Assembly (NCBI RefSeq): GCF_004330295.1
Contig: NZ_SJOJ01000030.1
Span: 1-64,000, forward strand
Direction of reading: 5' to 3'
DNA: 64,000 nt
DNA from: Rahnella victoriana
Lineage (GTDB): Bacteria > Pseudomonadota > Gammaproteobacteria > Enterobacterales > Enterobacteriaceae
This document shows positions 1-8,601 of the stretch, piece by piece. The first letter of the stretch is position 1. Each line of letters begins with the position of its first letter. The notes beneath the pieces were generated by a model. That model did no database searches. It was not told the origin of the DNA and saw only the letters and a program-made list of their open reading frames with translations. A program made the position numbers and the translations under genes.

Positions 1-107
1 TAGCGCGGTGGTCCCACCTGACCCCATGCCGAACTCAGAAGTGAAACGCCGTAGCGCCGATGGTAGTGTGGGGTCTCCCCATGCGAGAGTAGGGAACTGC
101 CAGGCAT
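1..107 (+). rRNA. rrf: 5S ribosomal RNA, 3' part (cut by window start)
   Basis: The first 107 bases match the enterobacterial 5S rRNA from about base 14 to the end, including the terminal CTGCCAGGCAT that pairs with the missing 5' end. The rest of the rrn operon must lie upstream. It is followed by tRNA-Asp and tRNA-Trp, the same distal arrangement as E. coli rrnC. Confidence 0.97.
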
Positions 108-207
108 CAATTTTTATAATAAAGAACGTGTTCCTTTTCCCCTGACAAGGAAAATAACAGGAACAAACATGTATCAGACGCTTTCTGATGTATGTGAAAG
201 AACCGGT

Positions 208-284
208 GGAGCGGTAGTTCAGTTGGTTAGAATACCTGCCTGTCACGCAGGGGGTCGCGGGTTCGAGCCCCGTCCGTTCCGCCA
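208..284 (+). tRNA. aspT: tRNA-Asp (GTC)
   Basis: A 77-nt cloverleaf with acceptor GGAGCGG pairing with CCGTTCC (one G-T pair), anticodon GTC in CCTGTCACG, T-loop GTTCGAGCC and an encoded CCA end. It lies 100 bases after the 5S rRNA and is probably cotranscribed with the rrn operon. Confidence 0.97.
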
Positions 285-294
285 CTTATTAAAA

Positions 295-323
295 ATTATG
301 CCTGCTAAATTAGCAGGCATAAT
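295..323 (+). repeat. perfect 13-bp inverted repeat between two tRNAs
   Basis: ATTATGCCTGCTA at 295-307 is the exact complement of 311-323, leaving a 3-nt loop. No T tract follows, so it is not a classical terminator. In the rrn transcript it would form a stable hairpin between tRNA-Asp and tRNA-Trp, possibly a processing signal. The role is inferred. Confidence 0.75.
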
Positions 324-337
324 AGTAAGCGTAATTT

Positions 338-413
338 AGGGGCGTAGCTCAGTTGGTAGAGCACCGGTCTCCAAAACCGGGTGTCGCGAGTTCGAGTCTC
401 TCCGCCCCTGCCA
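338..413 (+). tRNA. trpT: tRNA-Trp (CCA)
   Basis: A 76-nt cloverleaf with acceptor AGGGGCG pairing with CGCCCCT, anticodon CCA in GTCTCCAAAAC, T-loop GTTCGAGTC and an encoded CCA end. It is the last gene of the rrn operon and is followed at once by a terminator. Confidence 0.97.
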
Positions 414-419
414 TATTGA

Positions 420-449
420 AACCCTTCGCGAAAGCGAGGGGTTTTTTTT
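420..449 (+). terminator. Rho-independent terminator of the rrn-tRNA operon
   Basis: Stem AACCCTTCGC / GCGAGGGGTT around a GAAA tetraloop, followed by a run of T residues. It sits 7 bases after tRNA-Trp. Confidence 0.9.
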
Positions 450-816
450 CGTCTTAATTTTGTGAAATCTCCTCCCTCTTCTTATCCTCTTGCCTTTAAT
501 ACAATCCGTCAGCGATTTCTTGCACCCTTTACGCTCAATTTCCCCTCTTTTACGGGTTATTTTTGGTCATGTTTTGGCTGAATACATGCACTAATTGATT
601 GTTCTCCCCGTATGTGACCTCGCTCATGCTCGCTTTTTCCCAATGTACTAAACCTAATCATCGTCTTATGACGACTACCAGTTCCCGGCACTCTTGTTTT
701 TGTCCTTTTTACGGCCTCAGGTCGTAGCGGATGAGGGCATATGTCGGGTGAATGTCCTGGCCGTACCCTACGGGTCATAACAAAAAGTAGCTCAGACTAC
801 ACGCGAGGAAAGAGAC
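450..816 (+). promoter_or_regulatory. non-coding region before the sugar importer, with a candidate CRP site
   Basis: There is no convincing gene in these 367 bases. TGTGA-N6-TCATG at 613-628 resembles a CRP site (consensus TGTGA-N6-TCACA). A -10-like TACTAA follows at 646-651, which would put the site about 40 bp before the start of transcription. That spacing suits CRP activation of a sugar importer. The remaining leader of roughly 150 nt before the first gene shows no recognised riboswitch. The assignment is an inference from pattern only. Confidence 0.4.
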
Positions 817-1773
817 ATGTACAAACGCTTATTTGTGGCAGCAGCAGTAGCAACAGTACTTTGTGGCGCAGCTCAGGCGGCTCCGCTGGTTGTTGGTTTT
901 TCGCAGATCGGCTCTGAGTCTGGGTGGCGTTCTGCGGAAACAAAAGTATCTAAATCAGAAGCGGAAAAACGTGGCATTACACTGAAAATTGCCGATGCTC
1001 AGCAAAAACAAGAGAACCAAATCAAAGCGATACGTTCATTCATCGCGCAAGGTGTTGATGCCATATTCATCGCGCCTGTTGTGGCAACCGGCTGGGCACC
1101 TGTACTGACGGAAGCGAAAGAAGCCAAGATCCCGGTATTTCTGTTAGACCGCACCATTGAGGTCAGTGATCCCTCCCTGTATACCGCAGCAGTAGCCTCG
1201 GACAGCGTTTATGAAGGTAAAGTGGCAGGTGACTGGCTGGTCAAAGAGTCTGCGGGAAAACCTTGTAATGTTGTCGAATTGCAGGGAACCGTCGGTGCCA
1301 GCGTCGCGTTAAACCGTAAACAAGGTTTTGCCGATGCCCTGAAAGCTGCGCCAAACGTCAAAATTATCCGTTCCCAATCCGGTGACTTCACCCGCAGTAA
1401 AGGGAAAGAAGTGATGGAAAGCTTCATCAAGGCAGAGCAAAACGGCAAAAATATTTGTGCCGTTTACGCGCATAACGACGACATGGCGATTGGTGCCATT
1501 CAGGCCATCAAAGAAGCCGGCCTGAAGCCGGGCTCGCAAATCAAAATCGTCTCTATCGACGGTGTTCCTGATATCTACAAAGCTATGCTGGCGGGTGAAG
1601 CGAATGCTTCTGTCGAGCTGACGCCTAACATGGCTGGACCTGCATTTGATGCGCTGATTGCGATGAAAAAGGACGGTACTCAACCGAAGAAATTCATTCA
1701 GACTCAATCCGCGTTGATCCTGCCGGACATGGCTCAGAAAGAATATGACATGAAGAAAAACATGGGTTATTAA
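817..1773 (+). CDS. ytfQ: galactofuranose-binding periplasmic protein YtfQ
   Basis: A 318-residue periplasmic sugar-binding protein of the LacI-like (type I) fold, the same length as E. coli YtfQ. Residues 1-21 form a signal peptide ending in the cleavage motif AQA. The mature start VVGFSQIGSESGWR and the stretch VVELQGTVGASVA are characteristic of YtfQ. In the family it delivers galactofuranose to the YtfRT-YjfF membrane complex. The ATG has a strong ribosome site, GAGGAA. It is the first gene of a four-gene operon. The substrate is taken from the family and not proven here. Confidence 0.92.
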   Translation: MYKRLFVAAAVATVLCGAAQAAPLVVGFSQIGSESGWRSAETKVSKSEAEKRGITLKIADAQQKQENQIKAIRSFIAQGVDAIFIAPVVATGWAPVLTEAKEAKIPVFLLDRTIEVSDPSLYTAAVASDSVYEGKVAGDWLVKESAGKPCNVVELQGTVGASVALNRKQGFADALKAAPNVKIIRSQSGDFTRSKGKEVMESFIKAEQNGKNICAVYAHNDDMAIGAIQAIKEAGLKPGSQIKIVSIDGVPDIYKAMLAGEANASVELTPNMAGPAFDALIAMKKDGTQPKKFIQTQSALILPDMAQKEYDMKKNMGY

Positions 1774-1856
1774 GCCGGTTTACCGGCTTGTCTCACGGGC
1801 AAGCCGGTAAAAATTATTCCCTTTTCGCCTGTGGCGAATGCAGCAGGAGTAGTGAC

Positions 1857-3365
1857 GTGACGGATAATCCTGGTTCAGAAACGCTGCTTGAAGTTCGCGG
1901 CCTGTCAGTAGAATTCCCCGGCGTGAAGGCGCTGGAAAATGTCGACTTTACCCTCGAACGCGGTGAAATTGTTGCCCTTTTAGGTGAGAACGGCGCCGGT
2001 AAGTCCACAATGATTAAAGCCCTCACCGGTGTCTATAAACGCTCAGCAGGCCAGGTATTCCTCAACGGCCAGCCCATCGAGCCTGTCAATACCGCTGATG
2101 CCCAGTCGCTGGGGATTGGTACGGTCTATCAGGAAGTTAACCTCCTGCCGAATATTTCCGTTGCTGCTAACCTGTTCATCGGGCGCGAACCTACCCGCTT
2201 CGGTCTGGTCAATCAGCGCAAGATGGAACAACAGGCTGACGCGCTTCTGGAGGGGTATGGCCTGCATCTGGATGTCAGTCAGCCACTTTCAGCCTACTCC
2301 ATTGCAATCCAGCAAATCGTGGCGATCGCCCGCGCCGTCGATCTTTCTGCCCAGGTCTTAATCCTTGATGAGCCGACGGCCAGTCTGGATGCCAAAGAAG
2401 TCAGCATGTTGCTCGATATTCTGGTTCAGCTGCGTGATAAAGGTGTGGGGATGATTTTCGTCACCCATTTCCTCGATCAGGTTTATCGGATCAGTGACCG
2501 GATCACCGTTTTGCGAAACGGTAAGCGCGTCGGGTCAGAACGGACAGTGGATTTACCACGTATCGATCTTGTCCCCATGATGCTGGGTCACAGTTTTGAT
2601 GAAAGCCTGCTTAAACGCACGGAACACCGAAATGTGACGGGTGAGCCGTTAGTGGATTTCAAAGACTATGGCCGTCGCGGCGTGGTCGAACATTTTGATC
2701 TGAAAGTCAGGCGCGGCGAAATTGTCGGTCTGGCCGGCCTGCTCGGATCCGGACGGACAGAAACCGCTCAGCTGATTTTCGGCATTAAAGGCCATGACAG
2801 CGGCAATGCGCGGGTGGATGGCAAAGAGGAAACCATCAGTACGCCGAGAAAGGCGGCGAAACTGGGGTTTGGGTATTGCCCGGAAGATCGTAAAACCGAT
2901 GGCATTATCGGCGCAGCCACGGTGCGGGAAAACATCATTCTTGCCTTACAGGCTCAGCGCGGCTGGTTGCGTCCGTTGCCAATGAAAGAACAGCATCAGA
3001 TCGCTGAAAAGTTTATCAAACTCCTGGGCATTCGTACGCCCGGCACTGAGCAGGAAATTCAGTATCTTTCCGGCGGTAACCAGCAAAAAGTGTTGCTGTC
3101 CCGCTGGCTGGCAACCAATCCGCGCTTTCTCATACTCGATGAGCCTACCCGTGGGATTGACGTCGGTGCCCACGCAGAAATTATTCGTCTGATAGAAAAA
3201 CTGTGCGATGAGGGGCTGGCGTTACTGGTTATTTCCTCTGAGCTGGAAGAACTCTCCGGTTATGCCGATCGCATTGTCGTCCTTCGCGACCGTCGTCATG
3301 TTGCCGAAATCGAGCAGGCTGATATCTCCGTGCCAGCCATTATGAAAGCCATTGCGGCGCAATGA
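1857..3365 (+). CDS. ytfR: galactofuranose ABC importer, ATP-binding protein YtfR
   Basis: A 502-residue protein with two fused ABC ATPase domains, as in other sugar importers of this class. Domain 1 has Walker A GENGAGKST at residues 43-51 and Walker B LILDEPTASLD. Domain 2 has the degenerate P-loop GLLGSGRTE, the signature LSGGNQQK and Walker B LILDEPTRGID. I chose the GTG at 1857 because AGGAG lies 7 bases before it and the resulting protein begins like E. coli YtfR; a longer reading from 1788 has no support. It powers the YtfT-YjfF permease at the inner membrane. Confidence 0.9.
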   Translation: MTDNPGSETLLEVRGLSVEFPGVKALENVDFTLERGEIVALLGENGAGKSTMIKALTGVYKRSAGQVFLNGQPIEPVNTADAQSLGIGTVYQEVNLLPNISVAANLFIGREPTRFGLVNQRKMEQQADALLEGYGLHLDVSQPLSAYSIAIQQIVAIARAVDLSAQVLILDEPTASLDAKEVSMLLDILVQLRDKGVGMIFVTHFLDQVYRISDRITVLRNGKRVGSERTVDLPRIDLVPMMLGHSFDESLLKRTEHRNVTGEPLVDFKDYGRRGVVEHFDLKVRRGEIVGLAGLLGSGRTETAQLIFGIKGHDSGNARVDGKEETISTPRKAAKLGFGYCPEDRKTDGIIGAATVRENIILALQAQRGWLRPLPMKEQHQIAEKFIKLLGIRTPGTEQEIQYLSGGNQQKVLLSRWLATNPRFLILDEPTRGIDVGAHAEIIRLIEKLCDEGLALLVISSELEELSGYADRIVVLRDRRHVAEIEQADISVPAIMKAIAAQ

Positions 3366-3375
3366 GGAGATAGCG

Positions 3376-4395
3376 ATGAACAACAGGAGTCTGCAAATGA
3401 CGGGAAAACCGCGCAAAGTAAGATGGGTATTTCCCAAAGGTGCCACGCAAATTGGGGCTTTCGTCGCCATATTAATCATCGACAGTCTGGTCGCACCGGG
3501 CTTTTTCTCTATCCACATTCAGGATGGCCGCCTGTTTGGCAGCCTGGTTGATATTTTTAACCGTGGCGCGCCGGTTGCCTTACTGGCTCTCGGGATGACG
3601 TTGGTGATCGCCACCGGCGGTATCGACCTTTCCGTTGGCGCAGTCATGGCGATTGCCGGTGCGACGGCTGCGACTATGACCGTGCAGGGCTATCCGCTGA
3701 TCATGGTGCTGCTCGCCTCGGTCGGCGTTGGTGCTGTCTGTGGTTTGTGGAATGGCTTTCTGGTGGCGGTTCTGCAAATTCAGCCGATTGTCGCCACGTT
3801 GATGCTGATGGTCGCCGGACGCGGCATTGCACAGCTGATTACAGAGGGACAAATCGTCACCTTTGAACATAACGGTTTATCGCAGTTCGGCAGCGGCTCT
3901 CTGTTCTATCTGCCGATGCCGGTGATTATCGCGATCGTCATGCTGATTGTGGTCTGGGCGCTGACGCGGAAAACGGCGCTCGGTCTTTTTATCGAATCAG
4001 TGGGCATCAACATCCGTTCTGCGTATAACGCCGGGGTAAACGCCCGTTTAGTGCTGATATCCACGTATGTGATTTGCGGCATTTGTGCGGCGGTGGCGGG
4101 CGTTATCGTGACGGCTGATATCCGGGGCGCAGATGCCAATAACGCCGGGCTATGGCTGGAACTCGACGCCATTCTGGCGGTGGTCATCGGTGGCGGTTCC
4201 CTGTTAGGCGGACGCTTTAACCTGCTTCTTTCGGTTGTGGGTGCGCTGATCATTCAGGGTATGAATACCGGCATCCTGCTCTCCGGCTTCAAACCGGAAT
4301 TCAACCTGGTGCTGAAAGCGCTGGTGGTGCTGGCCGTACTGGTCGTTCAGTCGCCCCGTGTCTCGCTCAGTAATCTGTTCCGGAGGAAGGGATAA
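3376..4395 (+). CDS. ytfT: galactofuranose ABC importer, permease YtfT
   Basis: A 339-residue inner-membrane permease of the ribose/xylose (BPD_transp_2) family, hydrophobic over nearly its whole length. Conserved stretches include GMTLVIATGGIDLSVGA and ADIRGADANNAG. The ATG at 3376 follows the ribosome site GAGGAGATAGCG. The gene begins 10 bases after ytfR stops and its stop codon overlaps the next start by one base, so translation is probably coupled. It pairs with YjfF to form the channel. Confidence 0.9.
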   Translation: MNNRSLQMTGKPRKVRWVFPKGATQIGAFVAILIIDSLVAPGFFSIHIQDGRLFGSLVDIFNRGAPVALLALGMTLVIATGGIDLSVGAVMAIAGATAATMTVQGYPLIMVLLASVGVGAVCGLWNGFLVAVLQIQPIVATLMLMVAGRGIAQLITEGQIVTFEHNGLSQFGSGSLFYLPMPVIIAIVMLIVVWALTRKTALGLFIESVGINIRSAYNAGVNARLVLISTYVICGICAAVAGVIVTADIRGADANNAGLWLELDAILAVVIGGGSLLGGRFNLLLSVVGALIIQGMNTGILLSGFKPEFNLVLKALVVLAVLVVQSPRVSLSNLFRRKG

Positions 4396-5381
4396 TGCTT
4401 AAAAGAAATCTGCCGCTGCTGATTACTATCGTGGTGTTTCTGGCGGGATATGCCTATTGCTTCACCCAGTTTCCGGGGTTTGCATCCACCCGCGTCTTTT
4501 TTGATTTGCTGACTGATAACGCTTTTCTGGGCATTGTCGCTGTCGGTATGACCTTCGTGATCCTCTCCGGCGGTATCGACCTTTCCGTCGGCTCGGTTAT
4601 CGCCTTTACCGGGGTATTGCTGGCAAAACTGATCGGGGCCTACGGTATAGCGCCGGGATATGCGTTTGTCATTGTGCTGCTGATGGGGGCCACGTTTGGT
4701 GCCCTGATGGGGTGGATCATTGATACGCTGAAACTGCCTGCTTTCATTATCACGCTGGCGGGGATGTTCTTCGTGCGGGGGATGAGTTTTATCGTCTCGG
4801 AAGAGTCGTTGCCGATTAACCATCCGGTTTACGATTTCCTCGCTAATTATGCCTGGAAAATGCCGGGAGGAGGCCGTTTCACCTTACTGGCTCTGGTGAT
4901 GCTGCTGGTGGTGTTTGGCGGAATTATTCTGGCGCACCGGACGCGATTCGGTAACAACGTCTATGCCGTCGGCGGAAGCAATGTGTCGGCTGCGCTGATG
5001 GGGGTGCCCGTCCGTCGTACCACGATTTATATCTACATGCTGTCGAGTACGCTGGCCGTGCTGTCTGGCATTATTTTCTCGCTCTACACCTCGGCAGGTT
5101 ATGCGCTAGCAGCGAGCGGCGTGGAACTCGATGCCATCGCGTCTGTCGTTATTGGCGGAACACTGCTGAGTGGCGGCGTAGGCACGGTGTTAGGCAGTTT
5201 GTTTGGCGTGCTGATCCAGGGGCTGATTCAGACCTACATCACCTTCGACGGCACACTCAGTTCGTGGTGGACCAAAATCGTGATGGGTATTTTGTTGTTT
5301 ATCTTCATCGGATTACAAAAAGGCATGGGCACGTTCTGGACCGCCAGAAGAGCGCGCCATCCGCGGCCTGAACCGTCCTGA
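4395..5381 (+). CDS. yjfF: galactofuranose ABC importer, permease YjfF
   Basis: A 328-residue permease (E. coli YjfF has 331), related to YtfT and forming the second half of the channel. It shares the motif GMTFVILSGGIDLSVGS. Its ATG overlaps the TAA of ytfT in TAATG. It ends the operon and converges on hdfR, with only 11 bases between the stops and no strong terminator visible. Confidence 0.9.
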   Translation: MLKRNLPLLITIVVFLAGYAYCFTQFPGFASTRVFFDLLTDNAFLGIVAVGMTFVILSGGIDLSVGSVIAFTGVLLAKLIGAYGIAPGYAFVIVLLMGATFGALMGWIIDTLKLPAFIITLAGMFFVRGMSFIVSEESLPINHPVYDFLANYAWKMPGGGRFTLLALVMLLVVFGGIILAHRTRFGNNVYAVGGSNVSAALMGVPVRRTTIYIYMLSSTLAVLSGIIFSLYTSAGYALAASGVELDAIASVVIGGTLLSGGVGTVLGSLFGVLIQGLIQTYITFDGTLSSWWTKIVMGILLFIFIGLQKGMGTFWTARRARHPRPEPS

Positions 5382-5392
5382 GGCCGGACGGT

Positions 5393-6217
5393 TCAGAGAT
5401 TAGTGATCAGCGGCGTTTTGAGTAACTGACGGATCAGAACCTGCTGATCGCTGGTTTGCAGCCAGACGGCGTACAACGGCCGGATCACCGGTGGCACATC
5501 CTCATGTGCCGCAAGTTGCGGATATTCTTTTGCCCAGTGCGCGGGCAGGAAGGCGCAGCCGCCGGTATTTTCCAGCAACTGACGGGTCAGATGCGCGGAG
5601 GTCGTGGTCAGTACCGGTTCCTGATCGCTGTTTTGCAGTTTTTCCTGCTGCGGAAAATCGGCACCCCATTCCAGCTTCACATAGGGCGGATGTTCCCCTC
5701 TGGCGGTTTTCTGCGATGAGAAAAGTCGTAACGAGAAATTACCCAGCAACTGACTCGACAGTTCATCCATCTTCGGCGGTTCAGTGGTGATCAGTAAATC
5801 CAGTTGTCTTTCATGCAATTGTTTCACCAGCGACTGACGAAGGGCGATGCGCGCTTCCAGTCTTAGTGTGCCGCGCTGAGTGTACAAAGACTGCATCCAC
5901 GGCGTCAGATAGGCTTCCCACAGCGACGCCGTGGCGCCAATGGACAATTCTGTGTGCTGTAACGAGCGTAGAACCTCTTTTTTCGCCATCTGCCACGTCG
6001 ACATCAGATTCTCTGCATAAGGCAGCAGACGTTCTCCTGCGGGCGTTAAGCGGATGTTATTGCGATGCCGTGTGAATAAATTGGCGCCAAGTTGGGTTTC
6101 CAGTTGTCGGATACGAAAGCTGACAGCGGATTGCGTCAGATAAAGGGATTCCGCCGCCCGACCAAAGTGGCGAGTTCTACTGACCTCCAAAAAGGTTTTC
6201 AGTAATTCCGTGTCCAA
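5393..6217 (-). CDS. hdfR: LysR-family regulator HdfR
   Basis: A 274-residue LysR-type transcription factor. The N-terminal helix-turn-helix ([18 protein letters not shown], about residues 16-33) is nearly identical to HdfR, which represses the flagellar master operon flhDC in E. coli. I prefer the TTG at 6217: GGAG lies 6 bases upstream and the protein then begins with [11 protein letters not shown] after the initiator, as in E. coli. An upstream TTG at 6229 overlaps that ribosome site and is less likely. The gene is divergent from maoP, the same order as in E. coli. Confidence 0.92.
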   Translation of the reverse strand: MDTELLKTFLEVSRTRHFGRAAESLYLTQSAVSFRIRQLETQLGANLFTRHRNNIRLTPAGERLLPYAENLMSTWQMAKKEVLRSLQHTELSIGATASLWEAYLTPWMQSLYTQRGTLRLEARIALRQSLVKQLHERQLDLLITTEPPKMDELSSQLLGNFSLRLFSSQKTARGEHPPYVKLEWGADFPQQEKLQNSDQEPVLTTTSAHLTRQLLENTGGCAFLPAHWAKEYPQLAAHEDVPPVIRPLYAVWLQTSDQQVLIRQLLKTPLITNL

Positions 6218-6282
6218 AACTATCTCCAATATTTTTTGTCGTTAAGATTTAAATGTTTTGTTTTACACAATGTCAAGCCTAA

Positions 6283-6299
6283 CTAATACTCCGCGCCAT
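6283..6299 (+). promoter_or_regulatory. maoS: candidate maoS site of the Ori macrodomain
   Basis: CTAATACTCCGCGCCAT lies between hdfR and maoP. The E. coli maoS site, a 17-bp element that acts with MaoP to organise the Ori macrodomain, is in the same intergenic region. The sequence agrees with the one I remember for maoS, but I could not check it against a source. Confidence 0.6.
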
Positions 6300-6335
6300 A
6301 ACAGCACGACCATGAGAGAATTAGGAGCGTGTCAG

Positions 6336-6674
6336 ATGGCGGAAAGCTTCACCACGACAAATCGTTTTTTTGATAATAAACATTACCCTCGCGGGTTCTC
6401 CCGGCATGGCGATTTCACCATTAAAGAAGCGCAAATGCTAGAACGTTACGGCTTTGCTTTTAACGAGCTGGATCTGGGAAAACGTGAGCCCGTTACCGAC
6501 GAAGAAAAGCTGTTCCTGGAGGTTTGCCGCGGTACACGCGAACCTGTAACAGATGCAGAAAAAGTGTGGAACAAATACATTGTCCGCACGCGTCGTCCGA
6601 AGAAATTCCACACGCTGTCTGGCGGTAAACCGCAGGCTGACGCTGTAGAAGACTACACGGAAAGCGATGACTAA
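6336..6674 (+). CDS. maoP: macrodomain Ori organisation protein MaoP
   Basis: A 112-residue protein of the DUF413 (YifE) family, the same length as E. coli MaoP and very similar from the opening [10 protein letters not shown] to the acidic end YTESDD. MaoP acts with maoS to keep the origin-proximal quarter of the chromosome organised. The ATG at 6336 is preceded by AGGAG at 8 bases. Upstream in-frame starts have no ribosome site and are not conserved. Confidence 0.93.
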   Translation: MAESFTTTNRFFDNKHYPRGFSRHGDFTIKEAQMLERYGFAFNELDLGKREPVTDEEKLFLEVCRGTREPVTDAEKVWNKYIVRTRRPKKFHTLSGGKPQADAVEDYTESDD

Positions 6675-6676
6675 TG

Positions 6677-6701
6677 AAACGGGGCGTTGCCCCGTTTTTT
6701 T
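6677..6701. terminator. terminator after maoP, at the end of yifB
   Basis: Stem AACGGGGC / GCCCCGTT with a GTT loop and a T7 run on the plus strand. It touches the stop codon of the convergent yifB gene and may serve both. Confidence 0.85.
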
Positions 6702-8235
6702 ACGCCAGATTCTTATGTAACGTTAACAATAGCCTATCCATGCTGCGATAGCTCAGTGCCTCTGCAATATGCCGTCTTTCAATCGATTCTGCGCCCCCTA
6801 AATCCGCCAGTGTTCTCGCGACTTTCAGAATGCGGTGCCAGGCTCTGACCGACAATCCCAGTTTTTGCAGTACCTCCTCCAGAAATTGCGCATCCCCCGG
6901 CGTCAACACACACCAGCGTTCAACTTCACTGCTGCTCAGATGGGCGTTGATTTTCCCCGCCCGTGCTACCTGCCTTTCTCTGGCGAGCAATACCCGCTCC
7001 CGTACCTGCGCACTGTTTTCCCTGATGGCAGGGGAATGATGTTGCTGGCTCAGAATACCCGGCGGCAACAGCGGGACTTCAATGGATAAGTCAAAGCGAT
7101 CGAGAAACGGGCCGGAAAGCCGGCTCAGATACCGCAAAACCTGTTGCGGCGGCGTACGGTTATGCACGCCCTGATAGTGTCCGGTCGGGCTGGGATTCAT
7201 CGCTGCGATCAGTTGCGCTCTGGCCGGATAGCGCACTTTCGCGCGGGCGCGGGAAATGGTGATTTCGCCGGATTCCATAGGCTGGCGCAGGGCATCCAGA
7301 ACCTGCCGCTGAAATTCAGGAAGCTCGTCGAGAAACAACACGCCGTTATGTGCCAGCGAAATCTCCCCCGGCCTTGGCAGCGAGCCACCCCCGACCAGCG
7401 CACTCATTGACGTGCTGTGATGCGGCGCGCGGAAAGGGCGGACGCGGGAGAATTCACCGTCCTCCTCCGGGTTATACACCAGACTGGCGATGGCCGCGGT
7501 TTCCAGCTTTTCCTCGTTACTCAGCGGTGGCAGCAATCCCGGCAACCGGCTGGCCAGCATGGTTTTGCCTGTGCCCGGCGGACCGATCAGCAATAAATTA
7601 TGTCCCCCTGCTGCCGCGACCTCCAGTGCGCGTTTTGACTGTTCCTGACCAATGATATCGGCGAGGTCGGGTTGACGCGCGGGTTCAGGCGGATGAGCGG
7701 GGAATTCAATGGGCGGCAGATTATCTTCGCCCTGCAAAAAGGCGCAGACCTGCAACAAATGCCCGGCGACCCGCGCAACACCGGGATCCAGCAACGTCAT
7801 TTCCATCTGATTATTTTGCGGCAGGATCAGCACCCTGCCTTCTTTTTGCGCTTCCAGTGCCGCCGGAATGGCGCCATTGACGCTGCGCAGGGCACCGGAA
7901 AGCCCGAGTTCACCCAGAAACTCGTACTCCTCCAGCTTATCGCCCTGAAGCTGCTCTGAGGCCACCAGAATCGCCAGCGCGATAGACAAATCATACCGGC
8001 CGCCCTCCTTGGGTAAATCCGCAGGCGCCAGGTTGACGGTGATACGTTTTGCCGGAAAGGTGAACCCGCAGTTGATGATGGCGCTGCGTACCCTGTCCCG
8101 GGCTTCCTTGACGGTGGTTTCCGGCAAACCGACCAGCGTCAGCGCCGGTAACCCGTTGCTGATATGCACTTCGACCGAGACGCCGGGCGCCTGAACACCC
8201 AGAGAGGCGCGGGTATACACCACGGCTAATGACAT
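6700..8235 (-). CDS. yifB: YifB/ComM-type Mg-chelatase-like AAA+ ATPase
   Basis: A 511-residue protein (E. coli YifB has 506). An N-terminal Lon-like ChlI domain is followed by an AAA+ core with Walker A GPPGTGKT and Walker B VLFLDELPEF, then a C-terminal Mg-chelatase-type domain. Homologues named ComM are hexameric helicases that extend branch migration during natural transformation. The position between maoP and the ilv operon is the same as in E. coli. Confidence 0.92.
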   Translation of the reverse strand: MSLAVVYTRASLGVQAPGVSVEVHISNGLPALTLVGLPETTVKEARDRVRSAIINCGFTFPAKRITVNLAPADLPKEGGRYDLSIALAILVASEQLQGDKLEEYEFLGELGLSGALRSVNGAIPAALEAQKEGRVLILPQNNQMEMTLLDPGVARVAGHLLQVCAFLQGEDNLPPIEFPAHPPEPARQPDLADIIGQEQSKRALEVAAAGGHNLLLIGPPGTGKTMLASRLPGLLPPLSNEEKLETAAIASLVYNPEEDGEFSRVRPFRAPHHSTSMSALVGGGSLPRPGEISLAHNGVLFLDELPEFQRQVLDALRQPMESGEITISRARAKVRYPARAQLIAAMNPSPTGHYQGVHNRTPPQQVLRYLSRLSGPFLDRFDLSIEVPLLPPGILSQQHHSPAIRENSAQVRERVLLARERQVARAGKINAHLSSSEVERWCVLTPGDAQFLEEVLQKLGLSVRAWHRILKVARTLADLGGAESIERRHIAEALSYRSMDRLLLTLHKNLA

Positions 8236-8601
8236 GCTTTTTCCTTTGCTGTGAAATCTCCTGACGGCAGCATGCCTGAGGCCGAAGCCCCTGCGGGAAG
8301 AAGTTTGTCGGAATGCGTAATGCCGTGGAAAAATAATCTGTAAGTCAGCGGGTTAACCTGAAAAGTTACGAGAAGCCTCGCACAGACCGCAATACTCCCT
8401 AACAGTTTGAGGTCTCTGGAAACAAATTAGCGGGCTAATTAAGTTGCCGGTCATAGCGGCAGCGGTGTTTAATCTGGGTGTATTTAACAATAAATAAACA
8501 AATACAAAACACCGATTAACATCTCTCTGCCTGACCGGGAATTTTCCGGAATGCCCCGGTCAGTGCACTGCCTACAGCGATTCCGGAATAGGGACTTACC
8601 C
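8236..8601. other. intergenic region, no gene recognised
   Basis: These 366 bases separate the divergent yifB and MFS transporter genes. The stretch before the transporter is AT-rich (about 8480-8515) and could hold its promoter, but I see no strong -35/-10 pair, operator, repeat or conserved RNA. Confidence 0.5.

Noticed and set aside
557-778. 73-residue ORF on the minus strand before ytfQ
   Set aside because: No ribosome site, odd composition, no family resemblance, and it lies in what looks like the leader and promoter of ytfQ.
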